A stretch of 64,000 bases of DNA from Chryseobacterium turcicum (GCF_021010565.1 NZ_JAJNAY010000001.1:310001-374000); one strand, 5' to 3'. Shown: positions 54,474 through 63,423, counted from the stretch's first letter. Made by a program: numbers and translations. Notes: generated by a model from the sequence alone, not told the origin.

Positions 54474-55787
54474 TTACAGTTCTAAGTTCTTAAATAAGCT
54501 ATTTATTTTTTCTTCTTTAATTTCACTTGAGAATGCATTTAAGTAATTATTTGTGGTCGATAAATTATTATGTCCTAAAGCCTGCTTAATAAATTCAGTT
54601 GATGTATTACTATTCATTAATTGAGTTGCGAAGGAATGCCGCGCCCAATAGGTGGATATTTCGGACGTAATATTATTTCTTTCAGCAACTTTTTTGATAT
54701 GCTGATTAATAAACCGAGTAAAGGCGTTAATGCTCTTTTTAACATCGATTGCGCTCATTCCCTTCTGGATTATAGGAAATACATAATCTGTCTTTATTCT
54801 GGTTGTTCCGTACTTCTCAAAAATAATATTATGAAAATCGATTGTAGGAACTACGATTGCACTTTGATTGCTCTTGGTGGTTTTTGCTGTTTTAGCCCGG
54901 ACAAAGGAAAATTCATTTGCGGAAATATTTGACCACCTCAGCAATGCAATATCCTTTATGTTCATTCCATTGGATAAGTAGGAGAAGAAAAAGAAATCCC
55001 TCGCCTTTTCTTCCTCATTGGTTAAATCTGCAGCATGGAATAATTTTTTAAGATCATCAGCATTTAAAGCCTTCTTTACTTTTTTGGATGCAGGTATTTT
55101 ATACCCGTCTTTATTGTCTCGGTTGTGAAATGGGTACTGTCTTACTGAAATAATACTTTTACCCACGGCCATATTAAACAAGGCTCTCAGAGGTCTCAAA
55201 TAGATTCCGACAGTAGCGTTTGATTTCTCATTCTTAAACATCCATTTCTCATAATTACTTAGCCAGTCCGGATCTACTTCCGAAAATGTGAAATCTGAAT
55301 TGTATTTTTTATGTTCTCGGAAAAGTAACAGAGATTTTAAACTACTATCATAATTCGAGGCGGTTCCGACCTGATCATTTTGGTTGAATTCCTCTATTGC
55401 ACGCTCATAGAAATCTGTTATTAAATTTCCTTCAGTATTATTCACTTTAAATAAAAGCTTCTCGAAATTATCAAATGAAAATATTTCAAGGCTTTCCGCT
55501 TTTGCGGTGGTCTGGTCCATGAATACATCCATCGATTTTCTAATAGGTAATATTTTACTTTCAGATAATAAATATTCCTTTGATTTCTTTCCGGCTTTTA
55601 TTTCGGTGAAATTTATTATTTCGTTCCATTCTGATTCCGAGAACCAAAATGGCGAAGTGTACATTTTTCGACGTTTAGAAGCTTGCTCAATGTTCCGATT
55701 ATACACTGATAATCGGATATTATTCTTACCTTCTTTGTTGGAAAAACGCTTGTCGAAATAATAATTTATTGTAAAATCTTTGTTCAT
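54474..55787 (-). CDS. Tyrosine site-specific integrase
   Basis: The 437-residue recombinase has an N-terminal arm-binding domain (FTINYYFDKRFSNKEGKNNIR in part), a SAM-like core-binding domain near 110-210, and a catalytic domain. Box II is clear: YWARHSFATQL, LGHNNLSTTNNYLNAF, giving the Arg, second His and the Tyr nucleophile. At the first Arg position the text reads SNGMNIKDIALLRW, so the usual Arg is Asn, as in many Bacteroidota integrases. It lies 141 bases from attR and is the likely enzyme for integration in tRNA-Asn. Confidence 0.92.
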   Translation of the reverse strand: MNKDFTINYYFDKRFSNKEGKNNIRLSVYNRNIEQASKRRKMYTSPFWFSESEWNEIINFTEIKAGKKSKEYLLSESKILPIRKSMDVFMDQTTAKAESLEIFSFDNFEKLLFKVNNTEGNLITDFYERAIEEFNQNDQVGTASNYDSSLKSLLLFREHKKYNSDFTFSEVDPDWLSNYEKWMFKNEKSNATVGIYLRPLRALFNMAVGKSIISVRQYPFHNRDNKDGYKIPASKKVKKALNADDLKKLFHAADLTNEEEKARDFFFFSYLSNGMNIKDIALLRWSNISANEFSFVRAKTAKTTKSNQSAIVVPTIDFHNIIFEKYGTTRIKTDYVFPIIQKGMSAIDVKKSINAFTRFINQHIKKVAERNNITSEISTYWARHSFATQLMNSNTSTEFIKQALGHNNLSTTNNYLNAFSSEIKEEKINSLFKNLEL

Positions 55788-55928
55788 TCAGGAACTATTT
55801 ACAACAAAATTACAACATATTTATGCAATTAACAATAAATAATAGCAAACAACAATAAGAAAAATATCCGCAAAGCCTTATGTATAGGACGATTAAACAA
55901 TAAAAGAAAATAAAAATAATTAAAAGAT

Positions 55929-55976
55929 TCTGACTGTTAATCAGAGGGTCCTTGGTTCGAGCCCAAGAGGAGGAGC
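55929..55976 (+). repeat. attR: tRNA-Asn 3' remnant
   Basis: These 48 bases are identical to 37358-37405. The 5' half of the tRNA is missing, so this copy is not a working tRNA. From here to 56015 the sequence is also identical to 56184-56270 (87 bases), because the host had two tandem tRNA-Asn copies with the same downstream region. Confidence 0.9.
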
Positions 55977-56008
55977 AAAAAAGACTTACATTACTGTAGG
56001 TCTTTTTT
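55977..56008 (+). terminator. Terminator left behind the split tRNA-Asn
   Basis: AAAAAAGACTTAC and GTAGGTCTTTTTT form a hairpin with a T tract. It is the original host terminator of the first tRNA-Asn and is repeated exactly after the second one. Confidence 0.75.
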
Positions 56009-56102
56009 GATTTTAATACTTTTATGTTTCAAATTATTTTAAAATTTAAATTGCTGAAATATAATCTGATAGCACTTTTCAGGTGATTTTGGTAAAAAAA
56101 TA

Positions 56103-56134
56103 TTTGCTTGATATTATTTTTCATATTATCTTTG
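56103..56134 (+). promoter_or_regulatory. Promoter of the second tRNA-Asn
   Basis: TTTG at 56103-56106 and TATCTTTG at 56127-56134 are 20 bases apart, a good Bacteroidota promoter. The AAAAGAGGAACAT leader of the first tRNA-Asn is repeated here. Confidence 0.65.
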
Positions 56135-56156
56135 CAGCACCTTAAAAGAGGAACAT

Positions 56157-56230
56157 TCCTCCTTAGCTCAGTTGGTTAGAGCATCTGACTGTTAATCAGA
56201 GGGTCCTTGGTTCGAGCCCAAGAGGAGGAG
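56157..56230 (+). tRNA. tRNA-Asn (GTT), second copy
   Basis: The 74-base gene is identical to the tRNA at 37331-37404, with anticodon GTT and acceptor arms TCCTCCT and AGGAGGA. It is complete and offers a further possible integration site. Confidence 0.96.
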
Positions 56231-56231
56231 C

Positions 56232-56263
56232 AAAAAAGACTTACATTACTGTAGGTCTTTTTT
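56232..56263 (+). terminator. Terminator of the second tRNA-Asn
   Basis: AAAAAAGACTTAC pairs with GTAGGTCTTTTTT directly after the tRNA; exact copy of 55977-56008. Confidence 0.75.
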
Positions 56264-56458
56264 GATTTTAGATCTTCCTATTATATAAGTTCTGGTTTTT
56301 ATCAAATATCAGGCTTAAGCTTTCTCAGGGCGTAATATTCATAGCTTTTTTTCGTTACATTTGCAGTTTTACAGATAAACACAAGAGTCTTTAAAAAACT
56401 TTTAATTTTAATAATAAAACAGCATAGTTTTTGTTTAAACCATTGCTCGAAGATACTC

Positions 56459-58987
56459 ATGATGTCAACCAATCAATTTAAATACGGTTTTTTATACATA
56501 TCCCTTTTTATAACCAGTCTTTTTCATGCTCAAAATACAGCAAGCGGAAAGATTGTAGATGCTAAGACTAACAAAGAAATCAATGCGGTTGATGTCTTTA
56601 TCAATGACAGCAATACACCTGTTCTTACAACGACTTCAGGGAGCTTCACTGTACAGTCTGACGGTCTTATTTACAAACTTAAGTTTCAGAAAAAAAACTA
56701 TGCTTTGGAAAGTGTAGAAATCACTCCCGATAAAAGCACGAATCTTATTGTTACACTCTCTTCAGAGAAAGTAAGCAGTATTGAAGAGGTTGTTATTCAT
56801 AACGAGAAAACGAAATTTAAAAATAAAAAAGAAAATCCGGCATATCGTATTATGCAGGAAGTCTGGAAGCGCAAAAGAAATAATGGTCTTGATAAATTTG
56901 ATACTTACACGTATAAAGAATACGAAAAAATTCAGTTTGATGCCAATAATCTCGACAGCGCATTTATGCATAAGAAAATCTTCAATAAATTAGATTTTAT
57001 TTTTGATTATGCAGATTCTACTGCAAGAGGAAAGATGGCGCTTCCTATTTTCTTAAATGAATCTATTTACAATCACTTTGGAGAGAATAGACCGAGTAAA
57101 AAAAACAAAAAACTCTTAGTAGCTCAGAAAACTTCAGGTTTTCAGGATAATCAGGTTATTTCTATTACGGCTAAAAATCTTTACCGTGACATCAATATTT
57201 ATGATAATACTTTAAATTACTTCGATATCGGCTTTCCAAGCCCGGTCGGAACTGATGGTTTTAGTACGTATGATTATAATTTGACGGATACGGTCTCCAT
57301 TCGTGGTGAACGAGCTTATAAAATACGCTATCAGCCTAGGAGAACTGAGGTTTTAGCTTTTCAGGGATATCTTTATATCGACACCGATTCTTATGCGGTT
57401 TTAGAGGCTACTTTAAAGTCTACCAATAAAATCAATGTCAACTTTATCAATTCTATTTCTACAGAATTGGTGTATGATAATCCTGATGATGAAACATTTT
57501 TACCTAAAAAATATGTCACAGAGATAGAAATGACTCCTTTTTCGAAAAAGAAAAGTGCAAAAAGTGTTATTGCTAAACGGTCTGTAGACTATTCTGACTA
57601 TGATTTTAATAAACCTTTAGCAGATGCTGTTTTCACAAGAAAAAAAGAAGAATATGATGACCGATTTGTTGATAAGGATGATGATTTTTGGGTAGGCGCA
57701 AGACCAGACTCTTTGTCTAAAGAAGAAAAAGGCGTTTATGAAATGCTTGATAGGCTACAGCAGACTCCAAAATTTAACAGGATCCTTAAGCTTACCGAAA
57801 CATTAGCATCTCGATATTATAATGTAACTAAAGGCATCGATTTGGGTCCGATCACATCAATCTACGGAAAGAATGAAGTGGAAGGTGACAGGATTAGATT
57901 AGGCGCAAGGTCATATTTTGGGCAAAATGACCCTTGGAGAATAGAATTTTACAATGCATATGGTTTTAAAGACCAGCAATTCAAGTATGGCGTAGAAGGT
58001 CGATATATGTTTAATAGAGTCAATCGTTTTATGGTGGGTGCTGGAACAAAAAGAGATATTACGCAGCTGGGTGTACAATTGACAACGGAAGACGGTATTC
58101 TTTCGCGCTCATTTGCTTCTTCAACGGTTTTTGCGAGAGGAGAAAACGCATCTCTAAGTTCAGTAAACCAAACCAGTGTTTTTACTTCTATTGAACCTTG
58201 GAAAAACTTTCAGGTAAGAATTGATGGAACAATGCAAAGTATTAAATCTGCTAATCCTTCAGGTTTTAGCTTGATGTATTTCAGAAATGGTGATTTAAGA
58301 AAAACGACAAATGATTCTCATGTTACCATTAGTTTGATTGCAAGACCGGGAGCTACTTTTTCTCAAACCGGAGTTGACCGATACGAGCATGGAACTTTGG
58401 CTCCGACCATTGTTTTAAAATATACAAGAGGGATTGAAGGTTTGTTTAATGCTGACTTTAATTATAATAAACTGCAGTTTATGTTTTATAAACCCATTCT
58501 TTTGGGAAGTTGGGGAAAAACATTGCTAAATTTTGAAGCGGGTAAAAACTTTGATACGGTTCCTTTAGCTTTACAAAACATAATTCCTGGAAATCAGTCT
58601 TATGGTTTAGTTCCAAATACGTTTGCTCAATTAAATTATTATGAATTCGTTGCAGATACCTATTCTACGCTCCACATAGAGCATCATTTTAATGGGAAAA
58701 TACTTTCTTATATTCCTTTGATTAAGAAATTGAAGTTAAGGGAAGTTGCATTCATTAGAGGGGCTTACGGATCTTTGAGTGATGCTTCGAAAAATATTAA
58801 CGTTGATAATCTAAAATATTCTGCTCCCGATCAGCAAGTGTATTATGAATACGGATTTGGTATTGAAAATATAGGTTTCGGAAACATCAGAATTTTCCGT
58901 GTAGATTTTAACTGGAGAGGAAATTATCTTGACCGACCAGATGTTTCCAAATTTGGAATTAAGGCTGGTTTTCAATTTGGGTTTTAG
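56459..58987 (+). CDS. DUF5686 outer-membrane protein with carboxypeptidase-like domain
   Basis: The 842-residue protein has a signal peptide (YISLFITSLFHAQ). Then a carboxypeptidase-regulatory-like beta domain follows (ASGKIVDAKTNKEINAVDVFI). The long DUF5686 body starts near IMQEVWKRKRNNGLDKF and includes RGERAYKIRYQPRR. It ends in a barrel with VDFNWRGNYL and a final AGFQFGF. Such proteins are surface or outer-membrane proteins of unknown task. Starts at 56459 and 56462 are equivalent. A TACATTTG -7 box is at 56356-56363. Confidence 0.85.
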   Translation: MMSTNQFKYGFLYISLFITSLFHAQNTASGKIVDAKTNKEINAVDVFINDSNTPVLTTTSGSFTVQSDGLIYKLKFQKKNYALESVEITPDKSTNLIVTLSSEKVSSIEEVVIHNEKTKFKNKKENPAYRIMQEVWKRKRNNGLDKFDTYTYKEYEKIQFDANNLDSAFMHKKIFNKLDFIFDYADSTARGKMALPIFLNESIYNHFGENRPSKKNKKLLVAQKTSGFQDNQVISITAKNLYRDINIYDNTLNYFDIGFPSPVGTDGFSTYDYNLTDTVSIRGERAYKIRYQPRRTEVLAFQGYLYIDTDSYAVLEATLKSTNKINVNFINSISTELVYDNPDDETFLPKKYVTEIEMTPFSKKKSAKSVIAKRSVDYSDYDFNKPLADAVFTRKKEEYDDRFVDKDDDFWVGARPDSLSKEEKGVYEMLDRLQQTPKFNRILKLTETLASRYYNVTKGIDLGPITSIYGKNEVEGDRIRLGARSYFGQNDPWRIEFYNAYGFKDQQFKYGVEGRYMFNRVNRFMVGAGTKRDITQLGVQLTTEDGILSRSFASSTVFARGENASLSSVNQTSVFTSIEPWKNFQVRIDGTMQSIKSANPSGFSLMYFRNGDLRKTTNDSHVTISLIARPGATFSQTGVDRYEHGTLAPTIVLKYTRGIEGLFNADFNYNKLQFMFYKPILLGSWGKTLLNFEAGKNFDTVPLALQNIIPGNQSYGLVPNTFAQLNYYEFVADTYSTLHIEHHFNGKILSYIPLIKKLKLREVAFIRGAYGSLSDASKNINVDNLKYSAPDQQVYYEYGFGIENIGFGNIRIFRVDFNWRGNYLDRPDVSKFGIKAGFQFGF

Positions 58988-59012
58988 AAAAATTTATATC
59001 TAAAAAATGATA

Positions 59013-59037
59013 AAGCTTCAGTAGATAACTGAAGCTT
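59013..59037. terminator. Hairpin between convergent genes
   Basis: AAGCTTCAGT pairs perfectly with ACTGAAGCTT around AGATA, between the DUF5686 gene and the small peptide gene. Confidence 0.65.
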
Positions 59038-59055
59038 AAGAAATAAGTTATTTTT

Positions 59056-59220
59056 TTAACAATCACAAGGCGTATCAAGAACAGAATTCATACAATTTTG
59101 CTTTTGCCATGCTGTCCATGTGCACCACTCGGAACACCAATCAGCTGGAATCGGACATTTTAGCAGTCCTCCTGAAATGTGCTTCAACTCTTTTTTTGTT
59201 AGTTTTTTCAAATTTTTCAT
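59056..59220 (-). CDS. Double-glycine leader peptide with six cysteines (bacteriocin-like)
   Basis: The 54-residue peptide starts at the ATG at 59220. A longer frame from 59292 would start inside the promoter: TATATTTG on the minus strand at 59290-59297. The leader is MKNLKKLTKKELKHISGG, the typical form of secreted peptides cut after GG. The 36-residue core has six cysteines (CPIPADWCSEWC, QNC, TPCDC) and four tryptophan or aromatic sites. No transporter or modifying enzyme is next to it, so it probably relies on genes elsewhere. Its product could be an antimicrobial or signalling peptide. Confidence 0.8.
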   Translation of the reverse strand: MKNLKKLTKKELKHISGGLLKCPIPADWCSEWCTWTAWQKQNCMNSVLDTPCDC

Positions 59221-59289
59221 AGAATTTTGTTTTAATTTGTTGCCTACTCTATATGCTTTTCGGCTATCGCAATTTGTGTGTGATTGCAA

Positions 59290-59297
59290 CAAATATA
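59290..59297 (-). promoter_or_regulatory. -7 box of the double-glycine peptide gene
   Basis: TATATTTG on the minus strand lies 70 bases before the start codon at 59220. It decides for the shorter reading frame. The upstream TTTG box is weak. Confidence 0.5.
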
Positions 59298-59357
59298 TAA
59301 AATTTCTATAAAAGGGGAAATATTTTTATTGATTTTAACAATTTGATATTAAATACA

Positions 59358-59386
59358 AAAATCCTCAACAAAAATGCTGAGGATTT
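59358..59386 (-). terminator. Terminator after rpmA
   Basis: AAAATCCTCA pairs with TGAGGATTTT, with A and T tracts at both sides, 24 bases after the rpmA stop. Confidence 0.8.
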
Positions 59387-59409
59387 TATTTTATAAAACG
59401 CTAATTTAA

Positions 59410-59667
59410 TTATGCGTTTGGTTCAATAGATACGTATGATCTGTTGTTTGCTTTCTTTCTGAAAACTACTTTACCGTCAACAAGAGCGTGCAAAGTGTGA
59501 TCTTTACCCATACCAACATTTTCACCTGGGTGATGTTGAGTACCTCTTTGTCTGATAATAATGTTACCAGCAATAGCGTCTTGTCCACCGAAAATCTTCA
59601 CACCTAATCTTTTAGAATGAGATTCTCTACCGTTTTTGGAACTACCAACTCCTTTCTTATGTGCCAT
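59410..59667 (-). CDS. rpmA: 50S ribosomal protein L27
   Basis: The 85-residue protein has the L27 hallmark: [21 protein letters not shown] at the N-terminus (key parts [10 protein letters not shown] and SKRLGVK), then [16 protein letters not shown] and [18 protein letters not shown]27 lies at the peptidyl transferase centre. It follows rplU by 28 bases. Confidence 0.97.
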   Translation of the reverse strand: MAHKKGVGSSKNGRESHSKRLGVKIFGGQDAIAGNIIIRQRGTQHHPGENVGMGKDHTLHALVDGKVVFRKKANNRSYVSIEPNA

Positions 59668-59695
59668 TTTATTTTAAGGTTTTTTGGTTAAACAA

Positions 59696-60073
59696 TTATT
59701 CTGCGCTTTCAGCGTCAGCTTTTTTAGTTGTTTTTTTAGCAGGCTTCTCTGCTTTTTTTGCGTCAAATCCTGTAATTCCAGTAATTTTGATCTGAGTTAA
59801 AGATTGTCTGTGACCGTTCTTTACTTCATAACCTTTTCTTCTTTTCTTTTTGAAGATGATTACTTTATCAGCTTTTACGTGTTCAAGGATCTCTGCTTCT
59901 ACAGTGATACCGCTTACAGCTGGGGCGCCTACCGTGATTGCTCCGTTTACAGTAAGTAAGATTTTATCGAAAGATACTTTTCCTCCTTTATCTCCTTTCA
60001 AACGGTTCACAAACAACTTCTGGTCTTGCTCAACTTTATATTGAAGCCCTGCTATTTCTACAATTGCAAACAT
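59696..60073 (-). CDS. rplU: 50S ribosomal protein L21
   Basis: L21 binds 23S rRNA. The 125 residues begin MFAIVEIAGLQYKVEQDQ and include VEAEILEHVKADKVIIFKKKRRKGYEV and HRQSLTQIKITGI, all typical. The last 20 residues (EKPAKKTTKKADAESAE) are an extra lysine and alanine-rich tail beyond the usual 100-residue protein, as seen in some Bacteroidota. It is the first gene of the rplU-rpmA operon. Confidence 0.97.
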   Translation of the reverse strand: MFAIVEIAGLQYKVEQDQKLFVNRLKGDKGGKVSFDKILLTVNGAITVGAPAVSGITVEAEILEHVKADKVIIFKKKRRKGYEVKNGHRQSLTQIKITGITGFDAKKAEKPAKKTTKKADAESAE

Positions 60074-60103
60074 TGTCTATAAATTTTTAGTTAATTCGAG
60101 GTG

Positions 60104-60111
60104 CAAATGTA
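60104..60111 (-). promoter_or_regulatory. -7 box of rplU-rpmA
   Basis: TACATTTG on the minus strand lies 31 bases before the rplU start, with an ATTG 19 bases further upstream (60131-60134). Confidence 0.55.
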
Positions 60112-60152
60112 CTGATTATTTTATTAGTAACAATGTGATTTTGAGAAATTTT

Positions 60153-61046
60153 CTACTTTCTGTGTAAATTTAATTCCAACTGGTTGTTTATGGTTTTATA
60201 CTTTTGGGCTAAAGATTCTTCAAAGTACTTGATGATTTCTGCATTGCTGGCTAATTTTGTACCTGATTCTGTCGTTACTGTCATCGAATTATTAGGATTA
60301 GCCAAATCAAGCTTAATATCTTTTGCAGGGTCATTTTTATACGCCATAAATAGCTTTTTATATTGAGCCGGGCTTACTTTTACTCCTTGAAACTCATTTT
60401 TAGCTTCTTTTTCTAATGCTGAAATGTACTCCCAAGAATGATCATCTGCTTTCAGTTTTTTACTTCCTTTTAATAAAAACTGATGTGATTTCGTTTTGTC
60501 TTCCAGTTTTACAATTAAGCCAGGCAACCCATGAAATTTATACGGACCATCAGGGAATGGCAAGTCTTTAGAAAACCAGGCTTCCCAAATTCTTCCTCCA
60601 AAATTTGCAGTCGCTTTCTGGCAGTTATAATTTTCTATTTTTTGTGTCTCCGGAAGAATCTGCCATTTTAAAACTGGAGTTTCCTCAACAATCATATTGG
60701 TCTCCTCAATATTTGTAAGCCATGTTGTTTTAAAACTGGGATATGACTTTTCTATTAAATAAGAAATATTCCATTCGTCTGTGGTAGAAGAATAGCTGAT
60801 GCTGTTGGGGGTAGATTTTCTTTGTTGAATAATCGAATTGTTCATAATCGAATCACTCGCAAATTTTGCCTGTCCATAAAAATAAGATTTGGTCGGAAAA
60901 ATGTCAAGGTTTGTAAATTCTTTTTTTAGGCTGTCAGTTTTTGTGGAATCAATTCTAAACTGATATTCGTAAGTGAAACGGTTTCCCTGTGCAGATAGAT
61001 TTAGGAAGGTAAGAAAAGCCAAAATGAGGCTGAAATTTAATTTCAT
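60153..61046 (-). CDS. GLPGLI family secreted protein
   Basis: The 297-residue protein has a signal peptide (MKLNFSLILAFLTFLNLSAQG) and the defining motif GPYKFHGLPGLIVKLED (GLPGLI at about residues 173-178), with NYNCQKATANFGGRIWEAWF before it. The family is specific to Bacteroidota and has no proven function; members are often near iron or copper uptake genes, but not here. It is divergent from the lipoprotein gene. Confidence 0.9.
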   Translation of the reverse strand: MKLNFSLILAFLTFLNLSAQGNRFTYEYQFRIDSTKTDSLKKEFTNLDIFPTKSYFYGQAKFASDSIMNNSIIQQRKSTPNSISYSSTTDEWNISYLIEKSYPSFKTTWLTNIEETNMIVEETPVLKWQILPETQKIENYNCQKATANFGGRIWEAWFSKDLPFPDGPYKFHGLPGLIVKLEDKTKSHQFLLKGSKKLKADDHSWEYISALEKEAKNEFQGVKVSPAQYKKLFMAYKNDPAKDIKLDLANPNNSMTVTTESGTKLASNAEIIKYFEESLAQKYKTINNQLELNLHRK

Positions 61047-61121
61047 ACTGTTGTGATTATTTCTCCAAATATAGAAATTAAATTACTTCTGTTTTATTTG
61101 TACTTTTGGAAAAAACTTTCA

Positions 61122-61664
61122 ATGAAAATAATTTTAAGCATTCTACTGTGTCTATCACTTGCATCATGTACTGTTTATGGGGTAACTAATGATTATAAAA
61201 AACTTTCTGATGAAGAGAAATCTAGTGTCGTTTCTCTCAAAAATTTTGATGACACAAATACAAAGAACGTTTACAAAATAAATGGAAGCCAGCTTAAAGA
61301 AGAGTTAAAAAAATACCCAAAATCTTTGGTTTACATTTTCTCAAATGGTTGCACATCTCAATATTGTCTTCCGATGTCAAATTATGAAAGATTTGCCAAA
61401 GAAAATAACTACAAACTTTTCCTTGTGATGGAAGGCTATGCACATCTTTATAAAACAACAGGACAGCGCTCTGAGGTTTTTAAAGAACAACTCTATTCAA
61501 TTGATAATGACTTTTACAATTCTTGGTATTCTGTAAGATATCACAGGCTTTTTGAAAACGAATTGCGTAGAATTGAGAAAAAAGCAAAGCCAACTTGGGA
61601 AGGAAGTCTATATTTCTTCAATTATGATACCTTAGAAAAAGTAACAAAAGACTTACCTCAATAA
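61122..61664 (+). CDS. Lipoprotein with thioredoxin-like features
   Basis: The 180-residue protein starts at the ATG at 61122, giving the lipoprotein signal ILSILLCLSLASC (Cys16 region). SLVYIFSNGCTSQYCLPM has a Cys-x4-Cys where thioredoxin-like proteins have C-x-x-C, so a redox fold is possible but uncertain. A TACTTTTG -7 box is at 61101-61108. It is followed after one base by the acyltransferase gene, so both are one operon. Confidence 0.7.
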   Translation: MKIILSILLCLSLASCTVYGVTNDYKKLSDEEKSSVVSLKNFDDTNTKNVYKINGSQLKEELKKYPKSLVYIFSNGCTSQYCLPMSNYERFAKENNYKLFLVMEGYAHLYKTTGQRSEVFKEQLYSIDNDFYNSWYSVRYHRLFENELRRIEKKAKPTWEGSLYFFNYDTLEKVTKDLPQ

Positions 61665-61665
61665 T

Positions 61666-62760
61666 ATGAACAGAGACCTCTATATTGATTTTGCGAAAGG
61701 TTTAGCCACACTTTCCATTATATTTATTCACACCGCATTTTGGTCGGGGCAGTTTTACATTATTCCGGAAATTCGTGTGTTTTCGTTGGTTTTTGATGTC
61801 GCAATTTTTTATGCTTTAAGTGGAATCACCTCAGGAAATAATATAGAGAAAACGTTTTACAGACTATTAAAACTACAGATTACGTATATGATTTTTGTGA
61901 CGTTGCTGTTCTTTTTAGATTATTTCTTTAAAATATTCGGGCTCACCTTTTTCTCACTAGAATGGCTGCAAAGTTTCTATTCAACATTTGGGTCAAAATA
62001 TTCGGCAACGAGTATTTCTACAGCTCCTCAATGGCAGAATTTAGGAAATTGGTATCTTCATGAGTATCGTAATGCAGATACTTTTCCTGTTGTAATGGGA
62101 AGTTTTTGGTATCTTAAAGTCTATTTTATTTTAACGGTTTTTGGAGTTTTAATTTTAAAATTCTTTCCGAAACATGTTAATTGGTTTATCGGACTTTGTG
62201 TCGCGCTAACTTTATTATTTAATATTTTCCCAGACATTTATCCAAGCGGACAAGTTGGGTATGTTGCTTTTTATATGATGGTTTTCCTTGTCGGAAACAG
62301 AATGAGAGGCAAAAAAATTCCTACGAAAATGATTCCTGTTCTTTACGGATTGGTGGCTGCGGCTTTGGCTTGGATGTTTTGGTATTTTGGGGACGAAATA
62401 TTTTTTAAAATCAACAAGAAAAAATTTCCACCGCAAATACCTTATATTATCTGGACGTTGTTCTCATTGACGACTTTGTTTGTTTTATACAACAGATTAA
62501 AGATTACCAAAGAGAGTTTTATTACGTATATTGGTAAAAACGCCATTTTCTTTTATTTCGGACAGGGAATCAGCTCGTCATTGGTTTATTTCCTTGTCGT
62601 TCCGATGAAAGAATTGATGCCTTGGTGGGCTTTAATGGTTATTATTTATGTTATTAATGTCATTTTAGCGTTTGTTATCGCAACAGGTTTGAAGAAATTT
62701 GATGTTTTTGGATGGAAGGTTTTAGAATTTTTAAGAAAGAAAACCGCTTCACAAAACTAA
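61666..62760 (+). CDS. Membrane acyltransferase family 3
   Basis: The 364-residue protein has about ten membrane helices. The start RDLYIDFAKGLATLSIIFIHTAFW contains the conserved R/D and the catalytic His of acyltransferase-3 proteins, which put acetyl or other acyl groups on surface sugars. FWYLKVYFILTVFG is also typical. The acceptor is unknown. It is coupled to the lipoprotein gene. Confidence 0.88.
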   Translation: MNRDLYIDFAKGLATLSIIFIHTAFWSGQFYIIPEIRVFSLVFDVAIFYALSGITSGNNIEKTFYRLLKLQITYMIFVTLLFFLDYFFKIFGLTFFSLEWLQSFYSTFGSKYSATSISTAPQWQNLGNWYLHEYRNADTFPVVMGSFWYLKVYFILTVFGVLILKFFPKHVNWFIGLCVALTLLFNIFPDIYPSGQVGYVAFYMMVFLVGNRMRGKKIPTKMIPVLYGLVAAALAWMFWYFGDEIFFKINKKKFPPQIPYIIWTLFSLTTLFVLYNRLKITKESFITYIGKNAIFFYFGQGISSSLVYFLVVPMKELMPWWALMVIIYVINVILAFVIATGLKKFDVFGWKVLEFLRKKTASQN

Positions 62761-62834
62761 ATTTACTACGGAATTTGAAACAAAAGGATAATTCTTATTG
62801 CAATTTATTTTAAATTTACAGAAATTTTTAAACT

Positions 62835-63416
62835 ATGTTTAAGTTGAAACTTCCTACCGATCCAAGGTGGGCAAATATTGCAGAGGATAACATTCAAGAA
62901 ATTTTAACCGACCATGCGTGGTGCGAGCAAAAAGCTGCTACCAATGCCATCGGATTGATTACCATGCTTCCCGAACGTCCAGATATCGTGAAGGAACTTT
63001 TGGCAATTGCACAGGAGGAACTTGAACATTTTGGGCAGGTTCTTGAAATCATCACAAAACGAGGCTATACTTTTGGACGTACAAGAAAAGACGATTACGT
63101 TAACGAATTGGTCAATTTTATCCAAAAAGGAGGGCATAGAGATACTTTAATTGTCGATAAAATGCTTTTTGCAGCAATGATTGAAGCCAGAAGCTGTGAA
63201 AGATTTAAAGTTTTAACAGAAAACATTAAAGACGAAGAGCTAAAAACCTTCTATAAAGAATTAATGATTTCTGAAGCCAATCATTATACCACATTTATCG
63301 GTTTTGCAAGAGAACTTGGTGAGCCAGAACAAGTAAATAAACGATGGGAAGAATGGCTGGAATATGAAGCGAGCATTATAAAATCTTACGGAAACAAAGA
63401 AACGATACACGGATAA
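62835..63416 (+). CDS. miaE: tRNA 2-methylthio-isopentenyl-adenosine hydroxylase MiaE
   Basis: The 193-residue protein is a ferritin-like di-iron enzyme that hydroxylates the side chain of ms2i6A37 in tRNA. The iron ligands are in AIAQEELEHFGQVLE, MIEARSCERFKVL and ISEANHYTTFIG, the two E-x6-9-E-x2-H pairs. The N-terminus TDPRWANIAEDNI and the length are typical. Confidence 0.92.
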   Translation: MFKLKLPTDPRWANIAEDNIQEILTDHAWCEQKAATNAIGLITMLPERPDIVKELLAIAQEELEHFGQVLEIITKRGYTFGRTRKDDYVNELVNFIQKGGHRDTLIVDKMLFAAMIEARSCERFKVLTENIKDEELKTFYKELMISEANHYTTFIGFARELGEPEQVNKRWEEWLEYEASIIKSYGNKETIHG

Positions 63417-63423
63417 AAGCAAA

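Larger units (their letters stand above)
37358..55976. mobile_element. Integrated phage-like element (candidate satellite), about 18.6 kb, in tRNA-Asn
   Basis: The element is bounded by the 48-bp att repeat and has a tyrosine integrase directly inside attR. Two gene blocks converge near 44.4-44.9 kb: an early, rightward block behind an XRE repressor, and a leftward block with replication genes, a tape-measure protein and its companions. No terminase, portal, capsid, tail sheath, tail tube or lysis gene is seen. It could be a phage satellite, a decayed prophage or a plasmid-like integrative element; the tape measure favours a phage origin. The boundaries are firm, the class is inference. Confidence 0.85.

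Noticed and set aside
54474..55787. Inactive integrase because the first catalytic Arg is replaced
   Set aside because: The same replacement in this place is common in Bacteroidota integrases (IntDOT has a similar change), so loss of activity cannot be concluded.
55929..55976. Third tRNA-Asn gene
   Set aside because: Only the 3' half is present; acceptor and D arms are missing, so it is the att remnant.
37358..55976. Conjugative element
   Set aside because: No relaxase, coupling protein or Tra gene is seen; the gene set is phage-like.
59056..59292. 78-residue version of the double-glycine peptide
   Set aside because: Its start lies in the -7 box at 59290-59297, and the added residues do not look like a leader; the ATG at 59220 fits the known leader form.
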